A stretch of DNA of 64,000 bases from the NCBI GenBank assembly GCA_965230755.1, contig CBDDLT010000014.1, positions 31,706-95,705 on the forward strand, read 5' to 3'. Shown one piece after another: positions 35,808-44,439 of the stretch. This DNA is from DATFJT01 sp965230755 (GTDB lineage Bacteria; Bacteroidota; Bacteroidia; Chitinophagales; Saprospiraceae). How positions within the stretch are numbered: position 1 is the stretch's first letter; the number at the start of each line of letters is the position of its first letter. The notes under the pieces are model-generated. The model saw only the letters and a list, made by a program, of their open reading frames with translations. It searched no databases and was not told the DNA's origin. A program made the position numbers and the translations under genes.

Positions 35808-37208
35808 TTAATCTACATTATCATGCAAGAAGGAATTTCGGTAAATGATCTTTTCCTCATTTTTTCCCGACACAGCCATTCCTGACATCGCATCATCAGA
35901 TCTTACCTGATCTTCCAATACAACTTCCTTTCTCTTGTAAGCAGGAACATTCTCGAACTCGTACAAGCTCTCATTGTCCAGTTTCGACGGATCAATGGCC
36001 GTACGCTTCATATTGCGCTTGCTCAACACTGTTTTCTCCGCAGTAGCACTAGAATCATCTTGAGTCTTGAATTCTACTCTTGTTCCGGAACCTCCTGTTC
36101 CAGGTTCGAACTCAAATACACGACCCGCAGTAGATTCCTCCAATTCGAAAAAGTTGTTGTCGGCATCGTCCAACTGAACAACGTTCCTCTTTTCTACTTG
36201 CTTCACTACAGACTCTACCTCTTCTGTCTGCTTGGCCTCAGCCTTCTTACCAAAACCAGTCGCAATGATGGTTACGGACAAAGCATCTCCAAGACCCTGA
36301 TCATAACAGTTACCCCAGATAAGGTCCGTATCACCTGCAGCCTCCTGAACTTTGTTCATGATGGAGAACAACTCCTCCGTCGTCACATCACTGCTTCCCG
36401 TAGTAATATTCAGAAGAATGGATTGTGCTCCATTGATATCGTTGTTTTCTAGTAAAGGAGATTTCAAAGCTAGGTTGACTGCCTTTTCAACCCGATCCTC
36501 TCCGGAAGCAGTTGCCGTACCCATAACCGCAACTCCGCTGTCTCTCATCACGGTATCCACATCGTTGAAATCAACATTGACATATCCCTCTTTGGTAATG
36601 ATTTCAGCAATTCCCTTAGCGGCAATGGCCAAAATATCATCTGCCTTTCCAAAAGCATCTCTTAAGCTGAGATCAGGAAATAGCTCATTCAATTTATCAT
36701 TGGAAATGACGATCAAGGTATCTACACTGTTTCTTAGATCAGCGATACCATTGTCACCATGTTCTCTTCTTTTCTTTCCTTCGAAACCGAAAGGCTTGGT
36801 TACAATACCGATGGTCAATATGCCCATTTCTTTGGCTGCCTTAGCAATGACCGGAGCAGCACCAGTACCGGTTCCACCACCCATTCCTGCAGTAATGAAT
36901 AACATCTTGGTGTCTGTTGCTAAAAAGCTCTTGACATCTTCGATAGATTCTAAGCAAGCCTGTCTACCTACTTCAGGTTTGTTTCCAGCTCCTTTACCCT
37001 CCGTCAATTCAGGTCCCAACTGGATCTTTACTGGAATAGAACTGTTCATCAAAGCTTGTCTATCTGTATTACAAATGGCAAAGTCTACTCCTAGGATACC
37101 TTGCTCGAACATGTATTTTACTGCATTGTTTCCACCTCCACCTACTCCAATAACCTTAATGATATTACCCTCATTCTGTGGCAAATCGAATTTTATATTA
37201 GTCTTCAT
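35808..37208 (-). CDS. ftsZ: Cell division GTPase FtsZ
   Basis: The 466-residue protein is a standard FtsZ: GVGGGGNNAV near the start, the tubulin signature GGGTGTG at about residues 110-116, and the T7 loop region near NVDFNDVDTVM. After the GTPase and C-terminal domain there is a long variable linker and a terminal acidic peptide (IIYRNSFLHDNVD). It polymerises into the Z ring at midcell. It is the last gene of the dcw cluster, 20 bp after ftsA, and ends at a strong terminator. Confidence 0.98.
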   Translation of the reverse strand: MKTNIKFDLPQNEGNIIKVIGVGGGGNNAVKYMFEQGILGVDFAICNTDRQALMNSSIPVKIQLGPELTEGKGAGNKPEVGRQACLESIEDVKSFLATDTKMLFITAGMGGGTGTGAAPVIAKAAKEMGILTIGIVTKPFGFEGKKRREHGDNGIADLRNSVDTLIVISNDKLNELFPDLSLRDAFGKADDILAIAAKGIAEIITKEGYVNVDFNDVDTVMRDSGVAVMGTATASGEDRVEKAVNLALKSPLLENNDINGAQSILLNITTGSSDVTTEELFSIMNKVQEAAGDTDLIWGNCYDQGLGDALSVTIIATGFGKKAEAKQTEEVESVVKQVEKRNVVQLDDADNNFFELEESTAGRVFEFEPGTGGSGTRVEFKTQDDSSATAEKTVLSKRNMKRTAIDPSKLDNESLYEFENVPAYKRKEVVLEDQVRSDDAMSGMAVSGKNEEKIIYRNSFLHDNVD

Positions 37209-37228
37209 AATTTTTAAATTTTAAGTGA

Positions 37229-38539
37229 TTAAATTTCGGTGTCGGATTGTGCTCCAAAGAAGGTCCTAAATTGTTTCCATAGATTCTCTTTAGTCTCTCT
37301 TGATTCCGCACTTTCCATGTCCTCTTCAGTCTCGATCTTTTCTTCAGCCTCTTCCAAGTTTTCCGCATAGCTTGACGGATTCATGGATTCGTGCTTAGAA
37401 ATACCGTGTAGTAACAAACCTAAAACGGTAGAGTACTTAGGATGACAGATCTCCTGAGAATATCCGTGAGCCAAAATATCGATTGGCATTCCAATGCGCG
37501 TAGATATTCCGGTTTGATACTCCGTCAGCTCCTTGAAGTAGCTCAACAAAGATCCTCCACCCGTAATGACCAATCCTCCTATTAGTTTGTCTTCGAAGCC
37601 AGAAGATTCAATATGTCTTAGCGCGAACTCGATGATCTCTGTCGCTCGGGCCTCAATGATATGGGCCAAATTCTTCTCCGAAATTTCCTTGGGATCTCTT
37701 CCATTCAGACCCTTGATAGCAATGTAGCGGTTTCCAACTACCTCAGAAGCCAATGCCTTTCCGAACTTCACTTTAAGTTTTTCGGCATCTTCTTTCATCA
37801 CCTTGCAACCCTGCTTGATATCCTCGCTGATGATATTTCCTCCGAAAGGAATCACCACCGCGGATCTCAAGATTCCTTCGTGGTAAATGACCAGATCAGC
37901 GGTTCCACCACCTACATCGAGCAGTGCCACACCGCCTTCCTTCTCTTCTTCAGAGAGAATGGCTGCAGAACTGGCAATCGGCTCCAGGATTAAATCACTC
38001 ACTGTCATTCCCGCTTTGGTCACACACTTGTGAATGTTCTTAGAAATACTGTTCTGTGCAGTGATGATATGAAAATCACCTTCTAATCGAACCCCTGCCA
38101 TTCCAACCGGATCCTGGACTCCACGCTCATTATCCACGGTATACTCCTGAGGAATAATGTGCAGAATCTTGTCTCCCGGAGGAAGCGTCATTCGATTCAT
38201 GTCATTAATCAGTTGCCTTACATCTTCTTCACTAATCTCATTGTGATAGTCTTTTCGAGTAAGCAACCCTTTTTTGATCGTACTATGGATATTCCTTCCG
38301 GCAATTCCGACGTGAACTTCTTTAGCCACACATCCCGCAGCTTTTTCACATGCCGCCTTTGCCTCAAGAATGCTTTGAGTTGTCTTTTCAAGATTGGATA
38401 CTACTCCTCTCATGACTCCTTTAGAGGGTACATGACCTACTCCTAAAATTTCAACTCTTCCATACTCGTTTTTCCGTCCTGCAATCATGCAGACTTTTGT
38501 CGTCCCTATGTCTAGGGCAAAAATTACATCGTGGCTCAT
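37229..38539 (-). CDS. ftsA: Cell division protein FtsA
   Basis: This 436-residue actin-like ATPase has ALDIGTTKVCMIAG at the start, DVGGGTADLVIYHEG and ITGGGSLL. It tethers FtsZ to the membrane, and the C-terminal LWKQFRTFFG segment looks like the expected amphipathic helix. It starts 30 bp after ftsQ and is followed by ftsZ, the usual order. Confidence 0.97.
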   Translation of the reverse strand: MSHDVIFALDIGTTKVCMIAGRKNEYGRVEILGVGHVPSKGVMRGVVSNLEKTTQSILEAKAACEKAAGCVAKEVHVGIAGRNIHSTIKKGLLTRKDYHNEISEEDVRQLINDMNRMTLPPGDKILHIIPQEYTVDNERGVQDPVGMAGVRLEGDFHIITAQNSISKNIHKCVTKAGMTVSDLILEPIASSAAILSEEEKEGGVALLDVGGGTADLVIYHEGILRSAVVIPFGGNIISEDIKQGCKVMKEDAEKLKVKFGKALASEVVGNRYIAIKGLNGRDPKEISEKNLAHIIEARATEIIEFALRHIESSGFEDKLIGGLVITGGGSLLSYFKELTEYQTGISTRIGMPIDILAHGYSQEICHPKYSTVLGLLLHGISKHESMNPSSYAENLEEAEEKIETEEDMESAESRETKENLWKQFRTFFGAQSDTEI

Positions 38540-38569
38540 TGTGATTAATTATTTATTTCAGTTAAGTAA

Positions 38570-39331
38570 TTATGCTCTATTTTTCTCTTTCTTCAGAATG
38601 ATCTGTTTCTCGTAGTCCAGTACGATATCACTGTATTTACTCCAATCTATTTTATTGTAAGTCTCTTCGTAGAAGCTCTGAAGTTTCTTGAACTTCTCGC
38701 TTGCATATTCCATTTTTCCAAATTTGATTCTAAAGTCACCCACTTTAGGTGTCATGACCATTTCAGCTCCTTTAGTAATAAATATTGATTCCATTTGTGC
38801 TTTGATGAATTCATTCGAATCCAGTACTCGAATGACCTCGACCAGTTTACTCCAGTTTTCATCGGACAATTCGGGTAAATAGCCTGTTATGACTACTACC
38901 CTAGGGCTGAAGCTATAGCTAAATGGAACAATGTTCCCTCTAAATGTGATGTAATAGTTCTTGCCCATCCTGTCGATGACTCTGGCTATTGGTTCCTTGG
39001 TTTGCAAGTCGAAATGCAATACTCCGGACTGGTCGTAATATATCTTTGCGGTTCGAATGAAAGGATCATCGTTTAGAATTCCTTCAAATTCTAAAACCTC
39101 CTCATTGGATATGTGATTTCTTGAGTTCAGTCCATTGCCTGTTTTGTGAATGATCAGCTCATTGACATAATCATTGTCAATGATGGACTGTTGGTGTTCT
39201 TTGAGATCGTTGATCGAAATCTCAATCTTGTTATCGAAGTTTTGATCGCGCAAGCCCCAACTGGACACTAAGAGTGCGATTGCCCAAAAGAGCGTTATGC
39301 CTATCAAACTTTTAAGTATCTTATTTTTCAT
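38570..39331 (-). CDS. ftsQ: Cell division protein FtsQ/DivIB
   Basis: The product of about 253 residues has one N-terminal membrane helix (LIGITLFWAIALLVSSWGL) and a periplasmic POTRA-beta region, including NDDPFIRTAKIYYD, a conserved FtsQ segment. I start it at ATG 39331, which overlaps the murG stop by 11 bp; the longer frame would begin with TTG 39340. In most relatives murC lies between murG and ftsQ, but here murG and ftsQ overlap directly. Confidence 0.92.
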   Translation of the reverse strand: MKNKILKSLIGITLFWAIALLVSSWGLRDQNFDNKIEISINDLKEHQQSIIDNDYVNELIIHKTGNGLNSRNHISNEEVLEFEGILNDDPFIRTAKIYYDQSGVLHFDLQTKEPIARVIDRMGKNYYITFRGNIVPFSYSFSPRVVVITGYLPELSDENWSKLVEVIRVLDSNEFIKAQMESIFITKGAEMVMTPKVGDFRIKFGKMEYASEKFKKLQSFYEETYNKIDWSKYSDIVLDYEKQIILKKEKNRA

Positions 39332-40415
39332 CTCGGACAATATTTAAAAGTTCATCTACTATTTTCTTCTGTGCGTCCGTGGAGGAGAACTGCTTCACAT
39401 TCATACTCAAGGCCTCTAATTCTTGCTCCTCATCAAGCAATGTCAAAATCTCTCCTGTCAGTTTCTTTATAGAATCAGTGTCTTTGACTATTCGACAAGC
39501 CCTCACTTCTTCCAGTGCCTGAGCATTCTTCATTTGGTGATCTTCCGCTACATTGGGTGAAGGGATCAGTATCGAAGCTTTTTCATAGTACGCCAACTCG
39601 GATACCGTCAAAGCACCAGCTCTTGCACAGACCAAATCTGACAATTGTATCGCCCAAGCCATCTTATCAATAAAGGGTCTTACGATGAGGTTATCGGGCA
39701 AATTCGTGTGGTTTGCATTGATTTCCTTGAAGTAACGATCACCACATTGAAGTATCCATTGAACATCTTTTCTATCTTGGATTACAGTAAGGTTTTGCAG
39801 TATTGACTCGTTCAATGTTCTAGCACCAAGGCTTCCACCAGTGATTAGCACAATCTTCTTGTCTTCTTCTAGTTCAAAATGCTGAAGTGCTTGTGATCGG
39901 TCGAATGTTTGACTTTCTTTTCGAACCGGATTTCCTACGATCATGACTTTCTCTTTGGGGAAGAATCGAAAGACACTTTCGTAGGCAGCAAATATTTTCC
40001 GTACCGATGAAGCCATCATTCTATTCACGACACCGGGAAAGGCATTTTGCTCATGAATAAATCGAGGTATGGAACTAAAATATGATGCCATTAATATAGG
40101 AGCACTGGCAAATGCACCAAATCCTATGATCAGATTGGGTTTAAATTGTCTTAAAATTCTACGTGACTTGAACAAGCTGATACCAAACTTGTACGCTCTT
40201 TTTAGGTTTCTTAAATCCGTCTTTCTCAGAAAGCCCTGTACCGGCAATCCTATGATTTCATACCCTGCATTGGGCACTTTTTGCATTTCCATTCGATCCA
40301 AAGCACCCACGAAGAGAATATCACTAGCAGGATCTCTCCTTCTAATTTCATCCGCTACAGCTATAGCAGGAAAAATATGGCCTCCTGTTCCTCCCGTGCT
40401 AATGATCACTTTCAT
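39321..40415 (-). CDS. murG: UDP-GlcNAc:lipid I transferase MurG
   Basis: The 364-residue protein makes lipid II on the inner face of the membrane. It has the GT28 signatures ISTGGTGGHIFPA at the N-terminus and FIHEQNAFPGVVNR and GALTVSELAYYEK further on. Length is normal. It overlaps ftsW by 17 bp and ftsQ by 11 bp, so the three are tightly coupled. Confidence 0.97.
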   Translation of the reverse strand: MKVIISTGGTGGHIFPAIAVADEIRRRDPASDILFVGALDRMEMQKVPNAGYEIIGLPVQGFLRKTDLRNLKRAYKFGISLFKSRRILRQFKPNLIIGFGAFASAPILMASYFSSIPRFIHEQNAFPGVVNRMMASSVRKIFAAYESVFRFFPKEKVMIVGNPVRKESQTFDRSQALQHFELEEDKKIVLITGGSLGARTLNESILQNLTVIQDRKDVQWILQCGDRYFKEINANHTNLPDNLIVRPFIDKMAWAIQLSDLVCARAGALTVSELAYYEKASILIPSPNVAEDHQMKNAQALEEVRACRIVKDTDSIKKLTGEILTLLDEEQELEALSMNVKQFSSTDAQKKIVDELLNIVRDEK

Positions 40416-41574
40416 TCAGTTTGATTTCAATATTTGCTTCTTCTCTATATGCTATCCTGCTCACACTTAGAATAATCCCAAATGCAATTCCAGTAAATAA
40501 GTTCGACGTTCCTCCCAGACTAATCATGGGTAGCGGTAATCCGGTAGACGGTAATAAGTTTAGCGTCACCATCATATTCAAAAATGCTTGATATACGATC
40601 AAAGTCCCCAAGCCAAAAGCCAACAAGGCTCCGAATGCCCGGTTCTTTCGCATCACCAGTAGAAATACCCGCCAGAAAAACCACAGGTAAATGAACAGGA
40701 TGAAGATCGCACCTATAAATCCGAATTCCTCACAGATCACGGCATAGATGAAATCCGTGAACGGAGAGTTGTAATAATTTTTATTCAAGCTCTTACCAGG
40801 TCCTACTCCCCAAAATCCTCCGTTGGAAACAGCCTGTTGACGCATTCTAATCTGATAATTAGGAGTGTCTTCCATGAAGTTGGTAATTCTCGCTTCCCAT
40901 GTGCTGGATCGAATGGAGCTCGGATAGGTATTACCTAAGAAATAGATACCCAGGCAAGTGAAAATACCGAATAAAACCGTGGCAAATACCAACTTAAGAT
41001 TGATCCTACCTACAAACATCATAGTAAATACTACCATGAATAATAAAAGCGCATTGGACATATCGAAAGGAGCTATCAGAACCAGTGTAATCAATACCGG
41101 CACCAATATTGGCCAGGTGATTTCGGATAGCTTCTTGATATTCAATTGCGTGCTGGCAATTCTTTGAGCAATGAGGATGATCAACGCAATTTTTGCATAG
41201 TCTGAGGCCTGGAAAGACAATCCTATCAATGGAATCTCCACCCATCGTCTAGCCGAATTGATTTCAGGACCAAACAAACCCGTATACAGTAAAAGTACCA
41301 AGGAGGATACCCAAATGGCGGCTGCAAAAGTATTGAACCACTTAATGGGTATTCTATAAACCAGAATAGCGGCCACTAATCCCATGGAGATATTCCTCAA
41401 TTGTTTGAGCAAGAAAATAAATGGGCTTTGATTGCCGGCATCAGACAAACTGTGTATCGACGATAATACGACCGGGATCGAAACCAGGCTAAGTACCAGT
41501 AAAATGGACCATATCTGCTTATCCCCTTCCAGGTAGCTATACCAATTTCGTCTATATTTAGCTGCAGTGATCAT
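40399..41574 (-). CDS. ftsW: Lipid II polymerase FtsW
   Basis: The 391-residue protein has ten hydrophobic segments and the SEDS signatures, including SARRWVEIPLIGLSFQ and the ending PLPMISLGGTSNLFTGIAFG. It forms glycan strands at the septum together with the class B PBP encoded upstream. It begins 3 bp after mraY, where murD lies in many relatives. Confidence 0.95.
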   Translation of the reverse strand: MITAAKYRRNWYSYLEGDKQIWSILLVLSLVSIPVVLSSIHSLSDAGNQSPFIFLLKQLRNISMGLVAAILVYRIPIKWFNTFAAAIWVSSLVLLLYTGLFGPEINSARRWVEIPLIGLSFQASDYAKIALIILIAQRIASTQLNIKKLSEITWPILVPVLITLVLIAPFDMSNALLLFMVVFTMMFVGRINLKLVFATVLFGIFTCLGIYFLGNTYPSSIRSSTWEARITNFMEDTPNYQIRMRQQAVSNGGFWGVGPGKSLNKNYYNSPFTDFIYAVICEEFGFIGAIFILFIYLWFFWRVFLLVMRKNRAFGALLAFGLGTLIVYQAFLNMMVTLNLLPSTGLPLPMISLGGTSNLFTGIAFGIILSVSRIAYREEANIEIKLNESDH

Positions 41575-41577
41575 GAT

Positions 41578-42822
41578 TTACCGGATTTTTAATGTGATGA
41601 TGGCCAATGCCGCTAATAATAAACCAACTATCCAGAATCGGGCAACGATTTTTGCTTCGTGAATGCCTTTCTTCTGATAGTGATGATGCAAAGGAGACAT
41701 GAGAATGAGTCGCTTGCCTTCCCCTGTTTTTTTCTTGGTATATTTGAAGTAACTCACTTGTAGGATTACCGAAAGACTCTCCGCCAAGAACACTCCGCAT
41801 AATAGTGGAATCAATAATTCCTTTCTCAAAATGATCATCAAGGCTGCAATAATACCTCCAATGGTCAAAGACCCTGTATCACCCATAAATACTTTAGCCG
41901 GATAGGAATTATACCATAAGAATCCAATACAGGCGCCGAGGAAACAAGCAGTGAAGATCACCAGCTCCTCAGTGTTCGGTAAAAAGAGTATGTTCAGGTA
42001 ATCAGCCATGATCGAGTTACTACTCACATAAGCGAATACCGCTAATACTCCACCAATGATACCCGCAACACCCGTCAACAAGCCGTCCAAACCATCGGTC
42101 AAATTGCTCGCATTCGAAACGGCAGTCACTAGGAAGATCACGAAAGGAATGAAGAATAACCAAATCCAAAATGGAGACTCCAAGCCGAAAAACTTCAATA
42201 CATCCGTGTAATCAAAACTGTTGTACTTAATGAATGGAAGATTGGTCAAATTACATTTTACGTAGACATCCTGTTTGCCATCTTCTTTTGGTGGCAATTC
42301 TTTTACGATCTCATATTCCTTCTCAAGTGCATAAGATTTATCTACCCTAACAGAAACGTCCTGGTTAATCAGGAAAGTGAATCCAACGATGATTCCCAGA
42401 CCTACCTGACCAATGATCTTGAACTTGGCTTTCAGCCCGTCTTTCTTTTTTCTAAATACTTTGATGTAATCATCGATAAACCCAATGATGGCCATCCATG
42501 TCGTGGCCAATAACATCAATAGGATATATACATTATCAAGTCTTGCTAGCAGTAAGCATGGTATTAGAATAGCTAGTACAATGATGATTCCACCCATTGT
42601 CGGCGTACCCTCTTTTTCTTTCTGGCCCTCAAGACCGAGGTCTCTCACCGTTTCTCCTATTTGATAAGATCTGAGTAATCGGATGATGCTATTACCAAAG
42701 AAAAGCGAAATCAGCAAGGACAGGATAAGAGCGAAGAGTGCTCTAAAGGTAATATACCCAAAGAGACTGGCCCCCGTCAGCTGGTAGTACTTCTCCAAAT
42801 AGTCAAACAAATGGTATAACAT
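41578..42822 (-). CDS. mraY: Phospho-MurNAc-pentapeptide transferase MraY
   Basis: The 414-residue integral membrane enzyme makes lipid I. It has FIDDYIKVFRKKKDGL, SNASNLTDGLDGL and MSPLHHHYQKKG, all catalytic or substrate-binding signatures. It is longer than the E. coli enzyme because of an extra loop of about 50 residues (around ALEKEYEIVKELPPKEDGK), a feature of this phylum. Start at 42822, 126 bp after murE. Confidence 0.96.
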   Translation of the reverse strand: MLYHLFDYLEKYYQLTGASLFGYITFRALFALILSLLISLFFGNSIIRLLRSYQIGETVRDLGLEGQKEKEGTPTMGGIIIVLAILIPCLLLARLDNVYILLMLLATTWMAIIGFIDDYIKVFRKKKDGLKAKFKIIGQVGLGIIVGFTFLINQDVSVRVDKSYALEKEYEIVKELPPKEDGKQDVYVKCNLTNLPFIKYNSFDYTDVLKFFGLESPFWIWLFFIPFVIFLVTAVSNASNLTDGLDGLLTGVAGIIGGVLAVFAYVSSNSIMADYLNILFLPNTEELVIFTACFLGACIGFLWYNSYPAKVFMGDTGSLTIGGIIAALMIILRKELLIPLLCGVFLAESLSVILQVSYFKYTKKKTGEGKRLILMSPLHHHYQKKGIHEAKIVARFWIVGLLLAALAIITLKIR

Positions 42823-42948
42823 AGCTCATCAATCACATACATCTCAGAATTCTACTAAAAAATCAGCCGACAGCGGATGAGAAGTCTCCGTTGAGTGCTT
42901 CAGTTATAGAACCAAACACCCGCCGTCAGCAGCCGATCCTCTAATAAA
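42823..42948. other. murE-mraY spacer with GC-rich segments
   Basis: This 126-bp spacer is the only large gap in the dcw cluster. It has two GC-richer stretches at about 42867-42880 and 42911-42930 that share the direct repeat CAGCCGA and partial complementarity (AGCGG and CCGCC). It may fold as RNA or be a small repeat element. No gene is visible. Confidence 0.4.
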
Positions 42949-44439
42949 CTAATTCTTGTGATGCATCATCGTAAATTCTTTTTCCAATATTTCTTTATCA
43001 TTAAAAGGAAACCGCTCTCCATTGATTTCCTGATAATTTTCATGGCCTTTTCCGGCCACCACTATCACATCATTTTCTGTAGCCAGGCGGCAGGCCGTTC
43101 GAATCGCCTGCTTCCTGTCTACAATGCTTAGAAGACTTGCATTACAGTCCTCAGTCACTCCCATCAACATATCTTCTAATATCTTATTCGGATCCTCTGT
43201 CCTTGGATTATCCGACGTCAAAATCGTTTGATCACTCAACTCACAAGAGATCTTCGCCATAAGGGGTCTTTTCTTCTTATCTCTATCTCCACCACAACCT
43301 ACTATGGTAATTAATTGACCATAGTTCATCGAAGATCTTACCGTAGCTAAAAGTTCTTTCAATGCATCCGGAGTATGGGCATAATCCACTATTCCGGTTA
43401 TATTTCTGCCCGGGTTTCGAACGATATCCATTCTACCATCGACCGGCAGCAAGCTGGATATTTTCTGTATAATTTCTTGGTGATCTTCCCCTAGCAAAAT
43501 GGCTGAAGCATAAGTAGCCAATAGATTTTCAGCATTATAATAGCCGGCGACTTTGGTGTAGAACTCCTGTCCATTGAATTTCAACTGTAAGCCCTCCAAT
43601 CTATTATCTACGACCAAGCCCTTGAAATCTGCCATATTCTTGATTCCGTATCTCTTCTTGGAAGCCTGACAATTCTGGATCATCACATCTCCATTCTTGT
43701 CATCTTTGTTAACCAAGGCAATAGCAAGCTTCGACAAGTCATCAAATAGCATCTTCTTAGCATCCCGATAAGCCTTAAAACTACCGTGATAATCCAGGTG
43801 ATCATGGCTCAAATTGGTGAACACGGCAAGATTAAAGTCGAGGTTGAACACTCGATGTTGTACCAGTGAATGTGATGACACTTCCATGAAGACGTGCGAA
43901 CACCCTTCCTCTCTCATTTTATACATCCAACTTCGAAGTACCTCAGCATCAGGCGTAGTGTGAGTGGATTCATAAATTGTATCTCCAATCCTAATTTCTA
44001 TCGTCGATATTAAGCCCACTATATAACCTAGTGACGAGAACAATTGATATAAAAAACTGGCTATGCTTGTTTTTCCGTTGGTACCAGTCACACCTGTCAA
44101 AGTCATATCCCGATCCGGATAAGCATAGAAAGCTCCAGCCAATTGAGCATAGGCCTTAGCACTATTTTGAACCCGGATATAGCACACACCATCTGTCATT
44201 TCCTCGGGAAATTCCTCCAAAACGACCATTCGAACACCATTATTAATGGCCTTGTCAATATAGAGATGGCCATCTGTCCTTGTACCACTTATGGCCACAA
44301 AAATTGAAGACGCATTGACTGCTCTGGAATCCTGGCTAATCTTAGCGATGTGGAGATCCTTGAAGTCCCCTCTTATTTCTTTGGCCTGGATAGCAGCCAC
44401 CAAAGTCTGCATCGATATTTTGCGCGTCGATGAGCTCAT
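42949..44439 (-). CDS. murE: UDP-MurNAc-tripeptide synthetase MurE, meso-diaminopimelate type
   Basis: The 496-residue Mur ligase has the P-loop GVTGTNGKTS, FTNLSHDHLDYHGS and the DNPR motif in TSDNPRTEDP, which predicts meso-diaminopimelate as substrate. It adds the third amino acid to UDP-MurNAc-Ala-Glu in the cytoplasm. Its ATG overlaps the ftsI stop (ATGA), so the pair is coupled. Confidence 0.97.
   Translation of the reverse strand: MSSSTRKISMQTLVAAIQAKEIRGDFKDLHIAKISQDSRAVNASSIFVAISGTRTDGHLYIDKAINNGVRMVVLEEFPEEMTDGVCYIRVQNSAKAYAQLAGAFYAYPDRDMTLTGVTGTNGKTSIASFLYQLFSSLGYIVGLISTIEIRIGDTIYESTHTTPDAEVLRSWMYKMREEGCSHVFMEVSSHSLVQHRVFNLDFNLAVFTNLSHDHLDYHGSFKAYRDAKKMLFDDLSKLAIALVNKDDKNGDVMIQNCQASKKRYGIKNMADFKGLVVDNRLEGLQLKFNGQEFYTKVAGYYNAENLLATYASAILLGEDHQEIIQKISSLLPVDGRMDIVRNPGRNITGIVDYAHTPDALKELLATVRSSMNYGQLITIVGCGGDRDKKKRPLMAKISCELSDQTILTSDNPRTEDPNKILEDMLMGVTEDCNASLLSIVDRKQAIRTACRLATENDVIVVAGKGHENYQEINGERFPFNDKEILEKEFTMMHHKN

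Noticed and set aside
36352..37224. Long plus-strand open frame opposite ftsZ
   Set aside because: It is antisense to a certain gene and its translation has no family pattern, so it is a shadow frame.
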